A DNA stretch of 27,975 nt, taken from positions 1 through 27,975 of the forward strand of contig CBDUWP010000006.1 of the NCBI GenBank assembly GCA_965370955.1, in the 5' to 3' direction. The notes under the pieces are model-generated. The model did no database searches. It saw nothing but the letters and a program-made list of their open reading frames with translations, and was not told the DNA's origin. Of the stretch, positions 6,190 through 14,935 are shown piece after piece. The translations under genes were made by a program, and so were the position numbers. Position 1 is the stretch's first letter. Each line of letters opens with the position of its first letter. This stretch comes from CBDUWP01 sp965370955 (GTDB lineage Bacteria > Planctomycetota > Phycisphaerae > Sedimentisphaerales > Anaerobacaceae).

Positions 6190-8229
6190 TTATTTTTTGC
6201 CAATATAGCCGGCTTCGATACAAAATTGGATAATATTTCGGCCTAAAGGAGCTGCATCGCTTGAGCCGTGTTGGCCTTTCTCTACCACAATTGCAATGGC
6301 GATCGAGTTGTAATCGCTATCTTCAGCAAATCCGGCAAACCATGCGTTGGCAGGTTTTTGCGTGGAGCCGGTTTTGCCATAAACTTTGACTTGTTGCTGA
6401 TGGAAGTTGTTATAGGCAAAAGCTTCATAGGCAGTGCCGTTGTATTCATTTATAGCGGCGCTGAGACCATCCCGAACGGTGAGCAAACTGTTTTTGGAGA
6501 TATCTAGGGTACGGCTGACGCTGGCAGCATTGGCACGTGAGTTGGGATCGATAAATAGTTTAGGGGGCATATACAACCCATCTCGGCTGATGGTGGCCAT
6601 GATGTTTGCGGTTTGTAAAACGGTTACTCGCAGATTGCTTTGGCCGATGCCGAAGAATTTTTTGTCAACTTTTTTTATTGGCCCAATCGGGTTTGCTTTT
6701 GTTGGAATAGTTGACGAGATAAATCCCGGATATTGATGAAAGTTTCGTTTTATTTTACGTACTTTTTCATAAGGCGGCAATTGAAGACTTTTTTGGCCGA
6801 GCCCGAATTTTAATAGCCATTCTTGAAGGGTTTCAGAGGAAAGCCGGTTTGCCAATTTTGAAAAATAAATATTGCAACTGCCTCGCAAGGCATTTCTGCC
6901 GTTGTTGGCCCATTGATTGTCATGGCCTATTCGGTGTTGTCTGAAAATCCAACATTGCGGCCAGCCCTTAGGCGGAGCCTCCGAAGGACAGCTTATCACG
7001 GCATCAGGAGTGATCTTTTTTTCTTCAAGACCGGCAATCAAAATTAGAGGCTTTATTATCGATCCGGGTGGATAGAGCTTGTCTATAGCACGGTTGATCA
7101 TAGGCGATGATTTATCATTGATAAGCTTGTTGTAATGTTCTCTTACCTGATTGAGATTGTAATTTGGAAGTGATACCATTGCTAAAATTTCGCCGTTGAT
7201 AACATTTATAACTACTACTGAGATTGGCTTATCATTATTTTTGTTATTTTTGCTTCTTAGATAATCTTCAATTCTTTTTTGCAGTTTAATATCGATTGTT
7301 AATTTGACATTTTGGCCGAATTTTGCAGCGGTTTTTGCAGCTAGATTTTTATCGATATTATGAAACAGTTCGCCTCGGCAGCCGCGTAATATAGGTTCGC
7401 AAACATATTCTGTTCCGCTTCGTCCGCAAATGTCACCGGGCAAATATCTGGATAGTCGATTGTCTTTTAAGCGTTGAATATCTTCTGGTTGAGGCATTGA
7501 AATCCACCCAATCAGATGAGCCGCAATGTTTTTATATGGATACACACGAATGTTGCGAGGCAATATCTCAATGTCATCGATATCCATAAATTCCATTTGG
7601 GCATTAAACAGTGCATCATCTGTTTCCAACTGAACAATTGGATAGCTCTGGTATATTTCGGCAATATCCATAGCTGCGGTCAGTTGCAGTCTTTTGTCAG
7701 AAGATGGCACAGCTTCTTCAAAAGAAAATGAGCGAGGGGCATGGTTTTTCCAAGCTAAATGTTTTTTTAGGTTCCATATTTTTTGATTGATATTGTTTTG
7801 AATGTTATTTTCAACCTGTTGCTCGGTTTGGTTGGTGAATTTAGCAATTTTACGGATGGTTTTTTTTAGCAGTTGCTGTTTTTGCTGGATTTGCTTTTCG
7901 TGTACAGTTTGCTTAGCCGAATTTTGAATTTTATTGATTCGCTGATATTTAGCCTCAAGAAATTCAGGATATATATATCTAGTCAATATATACTTTATGT
8001 GAAGGTCAAACTGCACCTGATCGCCGGCGAGAATATTATTATGACGATCAAGAATTTGGCCGCGAGTGGTGTTTAGGCTTGTACGTTTGCCCATATTATA
8101 TTTAATTTGGTCGATTTTTTTGACATAATCCGGTCGTTTGATTGTCTGGATGATTGTGAGATTGAAGATAATCACAGACAAAACGATTAGGCTTGAAATT
8201 ATGAAGAATTTTATCTGTTTATTATGCAT
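6190..8229 (-). CDS. mrdA: Penicillin-binding protein 2 (elongation transpeptidase)
   Basis: 679 aa class B PBP acting in the periplasm; cross-links peptidoglycan during side-wall growth with the Mre proteins. One N-terminal membrane anchor (about residues 7-28) is followed by the dimerisation/pedestal region (RGQILDRHNNILA at 56-68). A long charged insertion (about 95-160, coiled-coil-like QKQQLLKKTIRK) comes next, then the transpeptidase domain. The three active-site motifs are intact: SIIK (S390-K393, nucleophilic serine, in YPPGSIIKP), SCN (451-453), and KTGS (619-622). C414, C426 and nearby histidines sit between the first two motifs, where E. coli PBP2 carries a zinc site; a similar site is possible but unproven. 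Start ATG; upstream AGGG is weak. It is last in the mreBCD-mrdA operon, 26 bases after mreD. No rodA follows. Confidence 0.95.
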   Translation of the reverse strand: MHNKQIKFFIISSLIVLSVIIFNLTIIQTIKRPDYVKKIDQIKYNMGKRTSLNTTRGQILDRHNNILAGDQVQFDLHIKYILTRYIYPEFLEAKYQRINKIQNSAKQTVHEKQIQQKQQLLKKTIRKIAKFTNQTEQQVENNIQNNINQKIWNLKKHLAWKNHAPRSFSFEEAVPSSDKRLQLTAAMDIAEIYQSYPIVQLETDDALFNAQMEFMDIDDIEILPRNIRVYPYKNIAAHLIGWISMPQPEDIQRLKDNRLSRYLPGDICGRSGTEYVCEPILRGCRGELFHNIDKNLAAKTAAKFGQNVKLTIDIKLQKRIEDYLRSKNNKNNDKPISVVVINVINGEILAMVSLPNYNLNQVREHYNKLINDKSSPMINRAIDKLYPPGSIIKPLILIAGLEEKKITPDAVISCPSEAPPKGWPQCWIFRQHRIGHDNQWANNGRNALRGSCNIYFSKLANRLSSETLQEWLLKFGLGQKSLQLPPYEKVRKIKRNFHQYPGFISSTIPTKANPIGPIKKVDKKFFGIGQSNLRVTVLQTANIMATISRDGLYMPPKLFIDPNSRANAASVSRTLDISKNSLLTVRDGLSAAINEYNGTAYEAFAYNNFHQQQVKVYGKTGSTQKPANAWFAGFAEDSDYNSIAIAIVVEKGQHGSSDAAPLGRNIIQFCIEAGYIGKK

Positions 8230-8255
8230 ATCTAATGCGATACCCTATAGCCTAA

Positions 8256-8801
8256 TCAGTTGTGATTATGTCGACGTATATTTTGGCCCATGAGCCAACG
8301 ATACGGCAAAAACAAGAATGGGCCGACTACCGCTGAGTATATAGATACGAATAGGATTATGCTATAGATATTTTCATCGAAATGTTGACCCCTGATTTTT
8401 GTTAGAATTGCTGTGATGATTTTTACGGTCAAGCTGATTATCAATATGGCGGCAGCTTGATAGCCCATTTTTTTTATGGATAAAGCTTTATTAAGAAAAC
8501 CGATTAGCGATCCCAATAAGCCGAAAGCGAGGGTTTGGCTTCCGATAAAGGTTCCGGCAGAAACATCAGCAACAAATCCAATAGCAAATGAACTAATGAT
8601 AACCTCTTTGTTTTTATAGTAAATCGCAAAAAATATCATAGCGATCAAAAGTAGATCGGGTTTAATTTTATTTTCAGCACCTATTGCGATTATATCCAAA
8701 AGGCCAGTTTGAATTATTGCTAGGCCCATGACAAAAATAGTAAATCGAATCCATTGCATAGAAGTGTGTTTGCCTGTTGTCAACATAATCAATTGCCCCA
8801 A
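8256..8801 (-). CDS. mreD: Rod shape-determining protein MreD
   Basis: 181 aa and very hydrophobic, with about five to six predicted membrane spans (for example 17-37, 46-62, 66-84, 88-103, 113-133, 145-167). Position between mreC and mrdA, length and hydropathy fit MreD, an inner-membrane member of the elongasome. The sequence itself is poorly conserved across the family, so the call leans on context. The start is uncertain: TTG at 8801 is the furthest; ATG at 8786 (MLTTGKHTSMQ…) has a G-run upstream and may be the true start, shortening the protein by five residues. The gene starts 42-57 bases after mreC ends. Confidence 0.85.
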   Translation of the reverse strand: MGQLIMLTTGKHTSMQWIRFTIFVMGLAIIQTGLLDIIAIGAENKIKPDLLLIAMIFFAIYYKNKEVIISSFAIGFVADVSAGTFIGSQTLAFGLLGSLIGFLNKALSIKKMGYQAAAILIISLTVKIITAILTKIRGQHFDENIYSIILFVSIYSAVVGPFLFLPYRWLMGQNIRRHNHN

Positions 8802-8843
8802 TTTGCTAAAAAAGACTCATCCTAAAAAGCATAATTATTAGAG

Positions 8844-9641
8844 CTACTCTTTAGCTTTTTGATTGGATATTAAAACGCTAACAGTGCTGAGTTTTTCGAT
8901 GTCGCAGGCTGGTGTAACTGTGATATCCCATAGAGTTGGATATTTGCTGTCTCTTTGGCAATTGCTGATTTTGCCCACAATCATTGGACTGTCGAGTTTG
9001 CCCGGTTGATGAGTTATTACTAACGAGCCGATCTTGACTTTGGTTTCTATTGGCACAAAATTTATTTTGGCTTTGCCGGAGCCTTTGCCGATCATTACCC
9101 GATTGATATCTGAATTTCCGATTTTCACCGGTATCTTACTGTTGATATCCGTTAGGGTCATAACTTTGGCTGTTCTTGCATTTGTTGAGACCACTTGGCC
9201 AATGACGCTGTTATTAGCTAATACGATTAAGCCATTTTTTATGCCGTCATTGCTGCCTCTGTTTATGATTATTTGACTGTTTGTATCGGAGGAGATAGTG
9301 ACAATTTCGGCAATGACCAAACTGACACCTTCAAAGGGCATACGATCTCTAATACCGGTTAACTGCTCTATTTTTTCATGTTGAGCGTGAAGTTGTTGCT
9401 CGAGATAAACGATATAATTTTGATATTTTTCTTCCTGACTGTCAAGTTGATGAGTCTCACTTGTCACCGTCGAAGAAAGTGTGATGTTTCTGGTCTTTTC
9501 AAGAGGCCAACTAAACACCCTCGAGAAAACTAAATGGAACTTTCCCGTGATTTTTGCAGGTGCCAATAAAAGTATGATCCCAGCCAAGAAGCACCATACA
9601 AAAAGCATCATCCTTGAAACTTTAATTTGCTTATTTGCCAT
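8844..9641 (-). CDS. mreC: Rod shape-determining protein MreC
   Basis: 265 aa. Short cytoplasmic N-terminus, one membrane span (about 11-28), a coiled-coil helix (about 65-97, EEKYQNYIVYLEQQLHAQHE) and the periplasmic double beta-barrel region with typical MreC signatures: IINRGSNDGIKNGLIVLAN (G-x-x-x-G-I-x-x-G), VIGQVVSTNARTAKVMTLTD, and GSLVITHQPG near the end. MreC bridges MreB filaments and PBP2 in the elongation complex. It starts with ATG 23 bases after the mreB stop; no strong Shine-Dalgarno is seen, so translation may be coupled to mreB. All family regions are present and the length is normal. Confidence 0.93.
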   Translation of the reverse strand: MANKQIKVSRMMLFVWCFLAGIILLLAPAKITGKFHLVFSRVFSWPLEKTRNITLSSTVTSETHQLDSQEEKYQNYIVYLEQQLHAQHEKIEQLTGIRDRMPFEGVSLVIAEIVTISSDTNSQIIINRGSNDGIKNGLIVLANNSVIGQVVSTNARTAKVMTLTDINSKIPVKIGNSDINRVMIGKGSGKAKINFVPIETKVKIGSLVITHQPGKLDSPMIVGKISNCQRDSKYPTLWDITVTPACDIEKLSTVSVLISNQKAKE

Positions 9642-9664
9642 TTTTCATCAAAGCTATATCGCTA

Positions 9665-10720
9665 TTATTCCCATCCGTAATCATTATGGTCCATTGTGTC
9701 TTTCCAGAGTTCGAGATTTTCCAGATAAACGCTAGTGCCTCTTGCGACAGCGCTTAAAGGATCCTCCACAACCTCGACATGCAGTCCTGTTGCGTTTGCT
9801 AATATGGTGTCGATACCTCGCAGAAGCGATCCGCCTCCGCAAATATGTATACCGTTATCGATGAGGTCTGCTGCCAGTTCAGGCTCGGCTTTTTCCAACG
9901 TGCTAGTGACAGTATTGATGATGGCCGCAAGTGGTTCGCGAAGAGCTTCTCTAATTTCTTCACTGGTAATGACTATCTTGCGAGGCAAGCCTGAGATGGT
10001 GTCTCTGCCGGCAATTTCCATTGTCAGCTCTTGTTCCAGCGGCGCTGCTGAACCGATTTGTATTTTGACTTTTTCCGCACGAGCTTCGCCGATTAAGAGA
10101 TTGTAAGTTTTTTTGAGGTGACTGATGACAGCTTCATCCATATCATCACCGCCAACTCTGATTGATTCGCATGTGGCGATATCTGCAAGACTCATGATGG
10201 CGACCTCTGTTGTGCCGCCGCCAATATCAATAATCATTGAAGCTGTTGGCTCTGTGATTGGCAATCCCGATCCGATTCCTGCAGCCATCGGCTCATCGAC
10301 CAAGTAAACCTTTCTTGCTCCAGCTCTTTCGGCGCTATCGATGACAGCACGTCGCTCGACAGCTGTTATGCCGCTTGGTACGGCGATTACAACTCTTGGG
10401 CTAACCAATCCGCCGCGACCATGCACCTTGCGAATAAAATAGCTGAGCATTGCTTCTGTGATTTCAAAGTCACTTATAACGCCGTCTTTGAGAGGTCGAA
10501 TAGCACTGATGGAGCCGGGCGTTTTGCCGAGCATTTCGCGTGCGACCAGTCCCACAGCCTGACCATTATTTAAGACATGATTGGTACCACGCCTGACAGC
10601 AACCACTGAAGGCTCATTCAGGATTATGCCTTTGTCACGTACGCAAACCAGCGTACTGCATGTACCAAGGTCAATGCCCATGTCCATGCTGAACCAGCCT
10701 AAGATCGTATCAAGAAACAC
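9665..10720 (-). CDS. mreB: Rod shape-determining protein MreB (bacterial actin)
   Basis: 351 aa actin-fold ATPase that polymerises under the membrane and directs side-wall synthesis. Visible: an N-terminal amphipathic stretch MFLDTILGWF (membrane binding), phosphate loop 1 GIDLGTCSTLV (15-25), VVIAVPSGITAVERRAV, phosphate loop 2 IDIGGGTTEVAIMSL (164-178), and the adenosine motif HICGGGSLLRGID. Start is GTG at 10720 with a good AAGGGAG (10727-10733) six bases upstream. A promoter candidate (TTGTTT-17-GATAAT) lies directly ahead, so mreB may begin its own transcript as well as being read from the upstream coiled-coil/small-protein genes. The C-terminus carries a short tail (WKDTMDHNDYGWE). Confidence 0.96.
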   Translation of the reverse strand: MFLDTILGWFSMDMGIDLGTCSTLVCVRDKGIILNEPSVVAVRRGTNHVLNNGQAVGLVAREMLGKTPGSISAIRPLKDGVISDFEITEAMLSYFIRKVHGRGGLVSPRVVIAVPSGITAVERRAVIDSAERAGARKVYLVDEPMAAGIGSGLPITEPTASMIIDIGGGTTEVAIMSLADIATCESIRVGGDDMDEAVISHLKKTYNLLIGEARAEKVKIQIGSAAPLEQELTMEIAGRDTISGLPRKIVITSEEIREALREPLAAIINTVTSTLEKAEPELAADLIDNGIHICGGGSLLRGIDTILANATGLHVEVVEDPLSAVARGTSVYLENLELWKDTMDHNDYGWE

Positions 10721-10740
10721 TTTTGACTCCCTTCAGAAAG

Positions 10741-10769
10741 ATTATCACATCAATCCATTACAGAAACAA
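10741..10769 (-). promoter_or_regulatory. Predicted promoter upstream of mreB
   Basis: On the minus strand, TTGTTT (10769-10764), a 17-base spacer, then GATAAT (10746-10741). This places the start point about 13-15 bases before the GTG of mreB, just ahead of or at the AAGGGAG ribosome site. The spacing is good and the leader would be very short. It suggests mreB-mreC-mreD-mrdA can be expressed independently of the genes upstream. Confidence 0.4.
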
Positions 10770-10821
10770 TTGCGTCAAATACTCTGATGCAGTCACTCGT
10801 TGCAATGTGACTAACAGCCAT

Positions 10822-10965
10822 TTACGGCAATCTGAAAATTTCATTATACTGAAAATAACATTTATATGTCACTAAAACAGCTGTAGCTAAAACAGTGGCA
10901 AATGCCAGTGCCACCAACGCTGTATATATGTTACTGGACGCTTTTTTATATTGAACATCACTCAT
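10822..10965 (-). CDS. 47-residue single-pass membrane protein
   Basis: A short frame: ATG at 10965, TAA at 10822-10824. It begins MSDVQYKKASSNIYTALVAL and has one hydrophobic span (about residues 14-33), then a short tail with Y34, K35, C36 and Y37 and ending EIFRLP. The start has a strong AAGGTGAT Shine-Dalgarno, and that site overlaps the TAA stop of the preceding coiled-coil gene (11 bases from stop to ATG). This argues for real, coupled translation. Codon wording matches the neighbours. No family is recognised. Position between a membrane coiled-coil protein and mreB suggests an envelope role, perhaps a partner of the upstream protein; this is inference. Confidence 0.72.
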   Translation of the reverse strand: MSDVQYKKASSNIYTALVALAFATVLATAVLVTYKCYFQYNEIFRLP

Positions 10966-10976
10966 GCGAAATCACC

Positions 10977-11855
10977 TTAAAAATTAGTTGACACATTATC
11001 ATTTTTAAGCGGCAACTGTTGAACCAGCTGCAAAACGCCAACGGCTCTAGACGCATCGACATCTGTTATTTCTATATCACAGATGAATTCATCGGTACGA
11101 GTGACATGGAATTTCATTCCTGTTTTGACACCGTCAGCTTGACCGATTGATATACTTGCCATATTGTTTTTCAAATCAACAGCGATGATCTTGCCGAATA
11201 ATTTGATATCTTCAAAGGAATCTTTTTTGTGACCTGCTTTTGTATCTGGAAGCTGCGTGACAGGCTTAGTTGCCATTGCCGTACTTTTACCAGCAGGGAA
11301 AAGATCTTTGCCTATTTTGTTTTGGAGATCCGTTTTTTCTTCGACTAATCGCTTCTTTTGGGCTTCTAGGGTTTCGATGATAGCTAGTTTCTCCAGCAGA
11401 GATTCTGAAGTTTCATCAAGTTGTTTTTGCATAGTGACCTTTTGGTTCATCAAGCCGTTTTTCTCTTGTATTGTTTTTTCGAGCAGTTGCTGTTGTTCGC
11501 TTGTTGTTGAAGAGAAATTTTTTGTCACGCTAGTCCAACTGCTGATTTGTTGTTCGAGTTTGGCTTTGCCTCTTTCCAATTCAGCATTTTGAATTTGGAT
11601 AGTTTTTAGCTGGGTACTTGCGATGGCCAATTCTTTATTTAACTGGTTTTTCAGATTCAGCTTTTCTTTTTTGCTAAGATTCAATTGTTTCGACAATGAC
11701 TCTTTAGCATCTTCGCTTTTGGAGAGCTTCTTTTTACAGGTTGTATATTTAGCTTTATAATCTTCGGTGTTTGCGGTATAGGTTACTACAATTCCGCAAA
11801 GAAAAATTGAAGACAACGTCAGTAGCACCACCAAAATTTTAGTAAGCGTGCTCAA
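10977..11855 (-). CDS. Membrane-anchored coiled-coil protein with a small C-terminal beta domain
   Basis: 292 aa from the chosen start. One membrane span (about residues 7-26, ILVVLLTLSSIFLCGIVVTY), then a long coiled coil (about 30-184, rich in K/E/Q/L heptads), a flexible linker, and a compact domain (about 219-287: FGKIIAVDLKNNMASISIGQ, ADGVKTGMKF, DIEITDVDASRAVG). That last domain resembles the small beta-barrel tails with a 'G-x-V-x-x-V … S-I-G … D-G-V-x-x-G' pattern seen in planctomycete envelope proteins, and distantly MreC or FlgT ends. Start: the frame is open to 11918, but TTG at 11855 has a perfect AAAGGAG (11862-11868) six bases upstream and puts the membrane span at the very N-terminus, so it is preferred. 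It precedes the 47-aa gene and mreB on the same strand. Function unknown; an elongasome accessory is possible. Confidence 0.8.
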   Translation of the reverse strand: MSTLTKILVVLLTLSSIFLCGIVVTYTANTEDYKAKYTTCKKKLSKSEDAKESLSKQLNLSKKEKLNLKNQLNKELAIASTQLKTIQIQNAELERGKAKLEQQISSWTSVTKNFSSTTSEQQQLLEKTIQEKNGLMNQKVTMQKQLDETSESLLEKLAIIETLEAQKKRLVEEKTDLQNKIGKDLFPAGKSTAMATKPVTQLPDTKAGHKKDSFEDIKLFGKIIAVDLKNNMASISIGQADGVKTGMKFHVTRTDEFICDIEITDVDASRAVGVLQLVQQLPLKNDNVSTNF

Positions 11856-12230
11856 AATCAGCTCCTTTCGACAGGCATCTTTTTGACGCCCAATCCTATC
11901 ACAATTATAAATAAGCAATTAGCGATAAAGCCACAGTTTAATTTCATGACAATCACCAACGACTAGAAGCTCACAAAACCAGCCCCGCGAATATGCCAAT
12001 TATCACATTAATATATCACAATCTGATACTGTAATTCTAGGTTTGAGGGGCTTAAAGTCAAGTTTTTTCTTGAGTTGCGATGATAAAAACCATGGTTTAA
12101 GTGAAATTGGATTTGTTTAATCGCTACAAACCGAAAATTATTTATTGATATTTGTTTTTTAAGCGTGCTGCCAGTGATGTGTTAGGGAAAAGGCAGTCAA
12201 AGAGTCAATGATTGATTTGGCTGTTTTTAG
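11856..12230. other. Gene-free stretch upstream of the coiled-coil gene
   Basis: 375 bases. It holds the ribosome site of the coiled-coil gene (11862-11868), a minus-strand TATAAT at 11904-11909 without a convincing -35, and a weak TTGTCA-17-TTTATC alternative further upstream. It also holds a hairpin TCAAG-TTTTTT-CTTGA (12058-12073) and a perfect 12-base palindrome AAACCATGGTTT (12087-12098). No coding frame or structural RNA was recognised. The right part is the 3' flank of the HEAT-repeat gene; no clear terminator is seen there. Confidence 0.5.
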
Positions 12231-13193
12231 CTATTGTAGCCTCAATATTGATGACGCTGCCGCTAGTTGGATCTGTTTTGACTTGTCGGTCAACAATTTG
12301 GGCAAATATTTAGCTAGTTTTTTGTCGCCAATATTGCTGATTCCGATAGTGGCTAAGCGGTAGATTCTGTTTCTGGAATTATTGTCTAAAAAAGCTGTAA
12401 GCTTTTTCTTTTTAAAGACTTGAACGATAATATCTTCACCGCATTTGTCGCCTAGCTTGCCAAGCTGACCCGCAGCTGCCAACCTTACTTCCAGCACATT
12501 ATCATCAAGCATTGTCAATAGGGCGTTTCTAGCTTTATTTGTGCCTAAGTTGCCCATCGATTCGACTCCTAGAACTCTGACATCAGCATAAATGCTTAAG
12601 AGCATAGTCCACAATTTTGGATAAATTTTTTCATCGCCAAGTTTGGCAATGGTTTCAGCTGCCTGTAGAGACACCTTAGTTTCCGTATCGTTAGCCGCTT
12701 TATACAGCATTTTGAGCGATTTTTTGTCACCGGCTTTGCCGAGCAACACAACAGCATTAGCTCTGGCAGATGGATCTTTGCTGGCTAGGCCTTTGCGAAT
12801 ATTGTTTATATATTTTTTTTCACCCAGAGCGAATAAACAGTAGCTGGCGGCTAATTTGATATTTTCATCTGGGTCTTTCAGGGATTTTTTAGCCTTTAGC
12901 CTCGCCGGCATGAATCTTTGATCGCCAATAGCTAAAAGAGCTGAATAGCGAACCGGCACAAAGGGATCATCTAGAAGGGTTTGGACTTTTGGCATCAGAT
13001 TATTTAATCGGCAATCGGCTACGACTTCCGCGCTATTGGCTCTGATTCTCGGATCGCTATCGCTAAGAGCAGAAGAAATAATGTCAGCTGCTAATGTAGT
13101 GATTTTTTGCTTATTCATCTTGCCAAAGCTATGGCTAGTCATACAAATCAGCAAAATTGCCAGTATCGGCCAAATAGCACATTTTTTATACAT
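12231..13193 (-). CDS. Exported HEAT-repeat protein
   Basis: 320 aa. N-terminal signal peptide (MYKKCAIWPILAILLIC … SHSFG, cleavage probably near residue 24); the region around C18 (LLIC) does not fit a lipobox, so it is more likely soluble periplasmic than a lipoprotein. The rest is a solenoid of roughly eight to nine HEAT/PBS-lyase-type repeats of about 30 residues, recognisable by recurring D-x-x-x-x-V-R-x-x-A-A-x-x-L-G-x-L-G-D (for example VRLAAAGQLGKLGDK, VSLQAAETIAKLGDEK, IQLAAASSILRLQ). Such solenoids are protein-binding scaffolds; no catalytic residues are visible. ATG start with AAAAGGA eight bases upstream, 17 bases after lnt, so it is co-transcribed with lnt and the methyltransferase. 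Function unknown. Confidence 0.85.
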   Translation of the reverse strand: MYKKCAIWPILAILLICMTSHSFGKMNKQKITTLAADIISSALSDSDPRIRANSAEVVADCRLNNLMPKVQTLLDDPFVPVRYSALLAIGDQRFMPARLKAKKSLKDPDENIKLAASYCLFALGEKKYINNIRKGLASKDPSARANAVVLLGKAGDKKSLKMLYKAANDTETKVSLQAAETIAKLGDEKIYPKLWTMLLSIYADVRVLGVESMGNLGTNKARNALLTMLDDNVLEVRLAAAGQLGKLGDKCGEDIIVQVFKKKKLTAFLDNNSRNRIYRLATIGISNIGDKKLAKYLPKLLTDKSKQIQLAAASSILRLQ

Positions 13194-13210
13194 ACAAAAA
13201 ATCCTTTTAA

Positions 13211-14935
13211 TTATTTTAAGTTTTTTGCTTTGTCAGGTCGCAACAAGCCGAGTGAAACCGTCCCTAGCAAAAATAGCCTGAAAATATTAACTAACCATTG
13301 CCAGCTGAATCTACTGAAAAATGACGTTCTTGAATCAAATTGTATTTTGTCGACAAACCAGCCATCTTTGCCGGTTCGCTCAAAGGCTTTCTTCGGCAAT
13401 GAACCGGCTAGATATCCATTTTTTATCCTGCCGGTCGAATCTATCAGGCAGCTGATTCCGCCGTTTACGCTTCTTAGTATCGGCAATCGATTCTCGACAG
13501 CCCTAAAAGCACAAATAACCGTGTGCTGAGCCAATTCGTTACTCGTTTTAACCGGCGTCTCCAAACTGTCATCATATCTGATATACCAGCCGTCATTGCT
13601 GATATTGACCAAAAAATCAATCTGTTTTTTGCCCCTGTCCTTACCGCAGCTTTTGACAGCAAATTTTTTGACAAGCGACGCCACTGTATCCTCATAACAT
13701 ATTAGTACGGCGAATTTGTGGGCTGAGTTTGTTTTTTTCTCTATGGCTGTGAAAATTGTATAGTTTTGGCCATAACCCATTGTGTCATCGTAATTATCTG
13801 GCGTGAAAATCTTCAGAAATTTGCCTAACCATGGGCAATTGTTTGTAAAGGGCAATACTTCGCCAAAAGGCACTAGATGGATTTTGTCATATTGAAGATG
13901 GCTTTTCGTGCCGTCTGGATTATATAAAAAGCAGCTGTTGAATTTTTTCATCATGCGAACCTGATTGTTAGGATCGATATGCGGTACGCCGCCTAACGCG
14001 CCTGCGATTATATAGGTGCCGCCGCCAGCGTGATTTTTTAGGATTTGATTAAAAAAATGATAGTCATGCCCCAAAGGTAACGCCCTTAAAATTCTTTCGT
14101 CTAGTACAGCGTTTACCATGCTTTCTGGCCAAGCAATGATTGTTGCTCCGGCATCTTTACAGGCGTTACTTTTTTTCAGCAGATTCGCCAATATTTTTAT
14201 CGCATTATCATGTTCTGGATTGTCTTTTAACGATTGCTCGACACAGGGTTGAATGGCTCCGACAATTGGCCCATCGGTAGTGCTATTTGCGGTTTGGTTT
14301 ATTCGCCAATTACCGTAAATAAACGTTAAAATCAGTATTGATGTCACTAGAGATATCTTGACTATATGTTTTTTTCTTATGTTGTTTTTAGGCGTTATTA
14401 TTATATCTACAATTAGGCCATTGACCGCTGCCACTAAAAATGTAATCCCTTGATCACCGAAGATATCGGCGATTTGTATCAATGTGATATTACTGTATTG
14501 GCTGTGACCGAGATATTGCCATCTGAAACCGCCGAGCCCAAATCCCTGTAACGATTCGCAAGCCACTACTAAGATCGGCAGAACAATAAAAAGCGGCATA
14601 TTTTTTAAACGACAAAATCTAACAGCCATCGCCAAAAGAGGCCACAAAAAAGCTAGACAAATACATAAGCTAATCCAGCCTATGGTTGTCGGATAATTAA
14701 TCCAATAGAGATTCACAAGCCAGTACAGCAAGCCGACAATATAACTTGATATTATCAGTTTTTTCGTTTGAATTGTCGGTTTACATACGATCGCAAAGGG
14801 CAAAAGAGCGATCCATCCGAGCGGCCAGATATGTATCGGTTCGGCGATTACAGTGAGCATTAAGGCGGTTAGGCCAAAAGCTACCGTCATTCGTATGGCC
14901 GATTTACTGCGATCAGGTGAATTGCTTTTGCTCAA
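13211..14935 (-). CDS. lnt: Apolipoprotein N-acyltransferase
   Basis: 574 aa inner-membrane enzyme that adds the third acyl chain to the N-terminal cysteine of lipoproteins. The N-terminal half carries about six to seven membrane spans; the second half is a nitrilase-type domain with the catalytic triad in place: E271 (IIAWPESMVNAV), K351 (YDKIHLVPFGEVLPF) and C413 (VLICYEDTV). The C-terminal region ends with another span (about 545-565). The active lid residues around WPES and VPFGE are typical. Start is TTG at 14935, with AAAGGAA five bases upstream, overlapping the stop of the methyltransferase (TTGA), so translation is coupled. Presence of Lnt implies a diderm, Gram-negative-type lipoprotein pathway. 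Confidence 0.93.
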   Translation of the reverse strand: MSKSNSPDRSKSAIRMTVAFGLTALMLTVIAEPIHIWPLGWIALLPFAIVCKPTIQTKKLIISSYIVGLLYWLVNLYWINYPTTIGWISLCICLAFLWPLLAMAVRFCRLKNMPLFIVLPILVVACESLQGFGLGGFRWQYLGHSQYSNITLIQIADIFGDQGITFLVAAVNGLIVDIIITPKNNIRKKHIVKISLVTSILILTFIYGNWRINQTANSTTDGPIVGAIQPCVEQSLKDNPEHDNAIKILANLLKKSNACKDAGATIIAWPESMVNAVLDERILRALPLGHDYHFFNQILKNHAGGGTYIIAGALGGVPHIDPNNQVRMMKKFNSCFLYNPDGTKSHLQYDKIHLVPFGEVLPFTNNCPWLGKFLKIFTPDNYDDTMGYGQNYTIFTAIEKKTNSAHKFAVLICYEDTVASLVKKFAVKSCGKDRGKKQIDFLVNISNDGWYIRYDDSLETPVKTSNELAQHTVICAFRAVENRLPILRSVNGGISCLIDSTGRIKNGYLAGSLPKKAFERTGKDGWFVDKIQFDSRTSFFSRFSWQWLVNIFRLFLLGTVSLGLLRPDKAKNLK

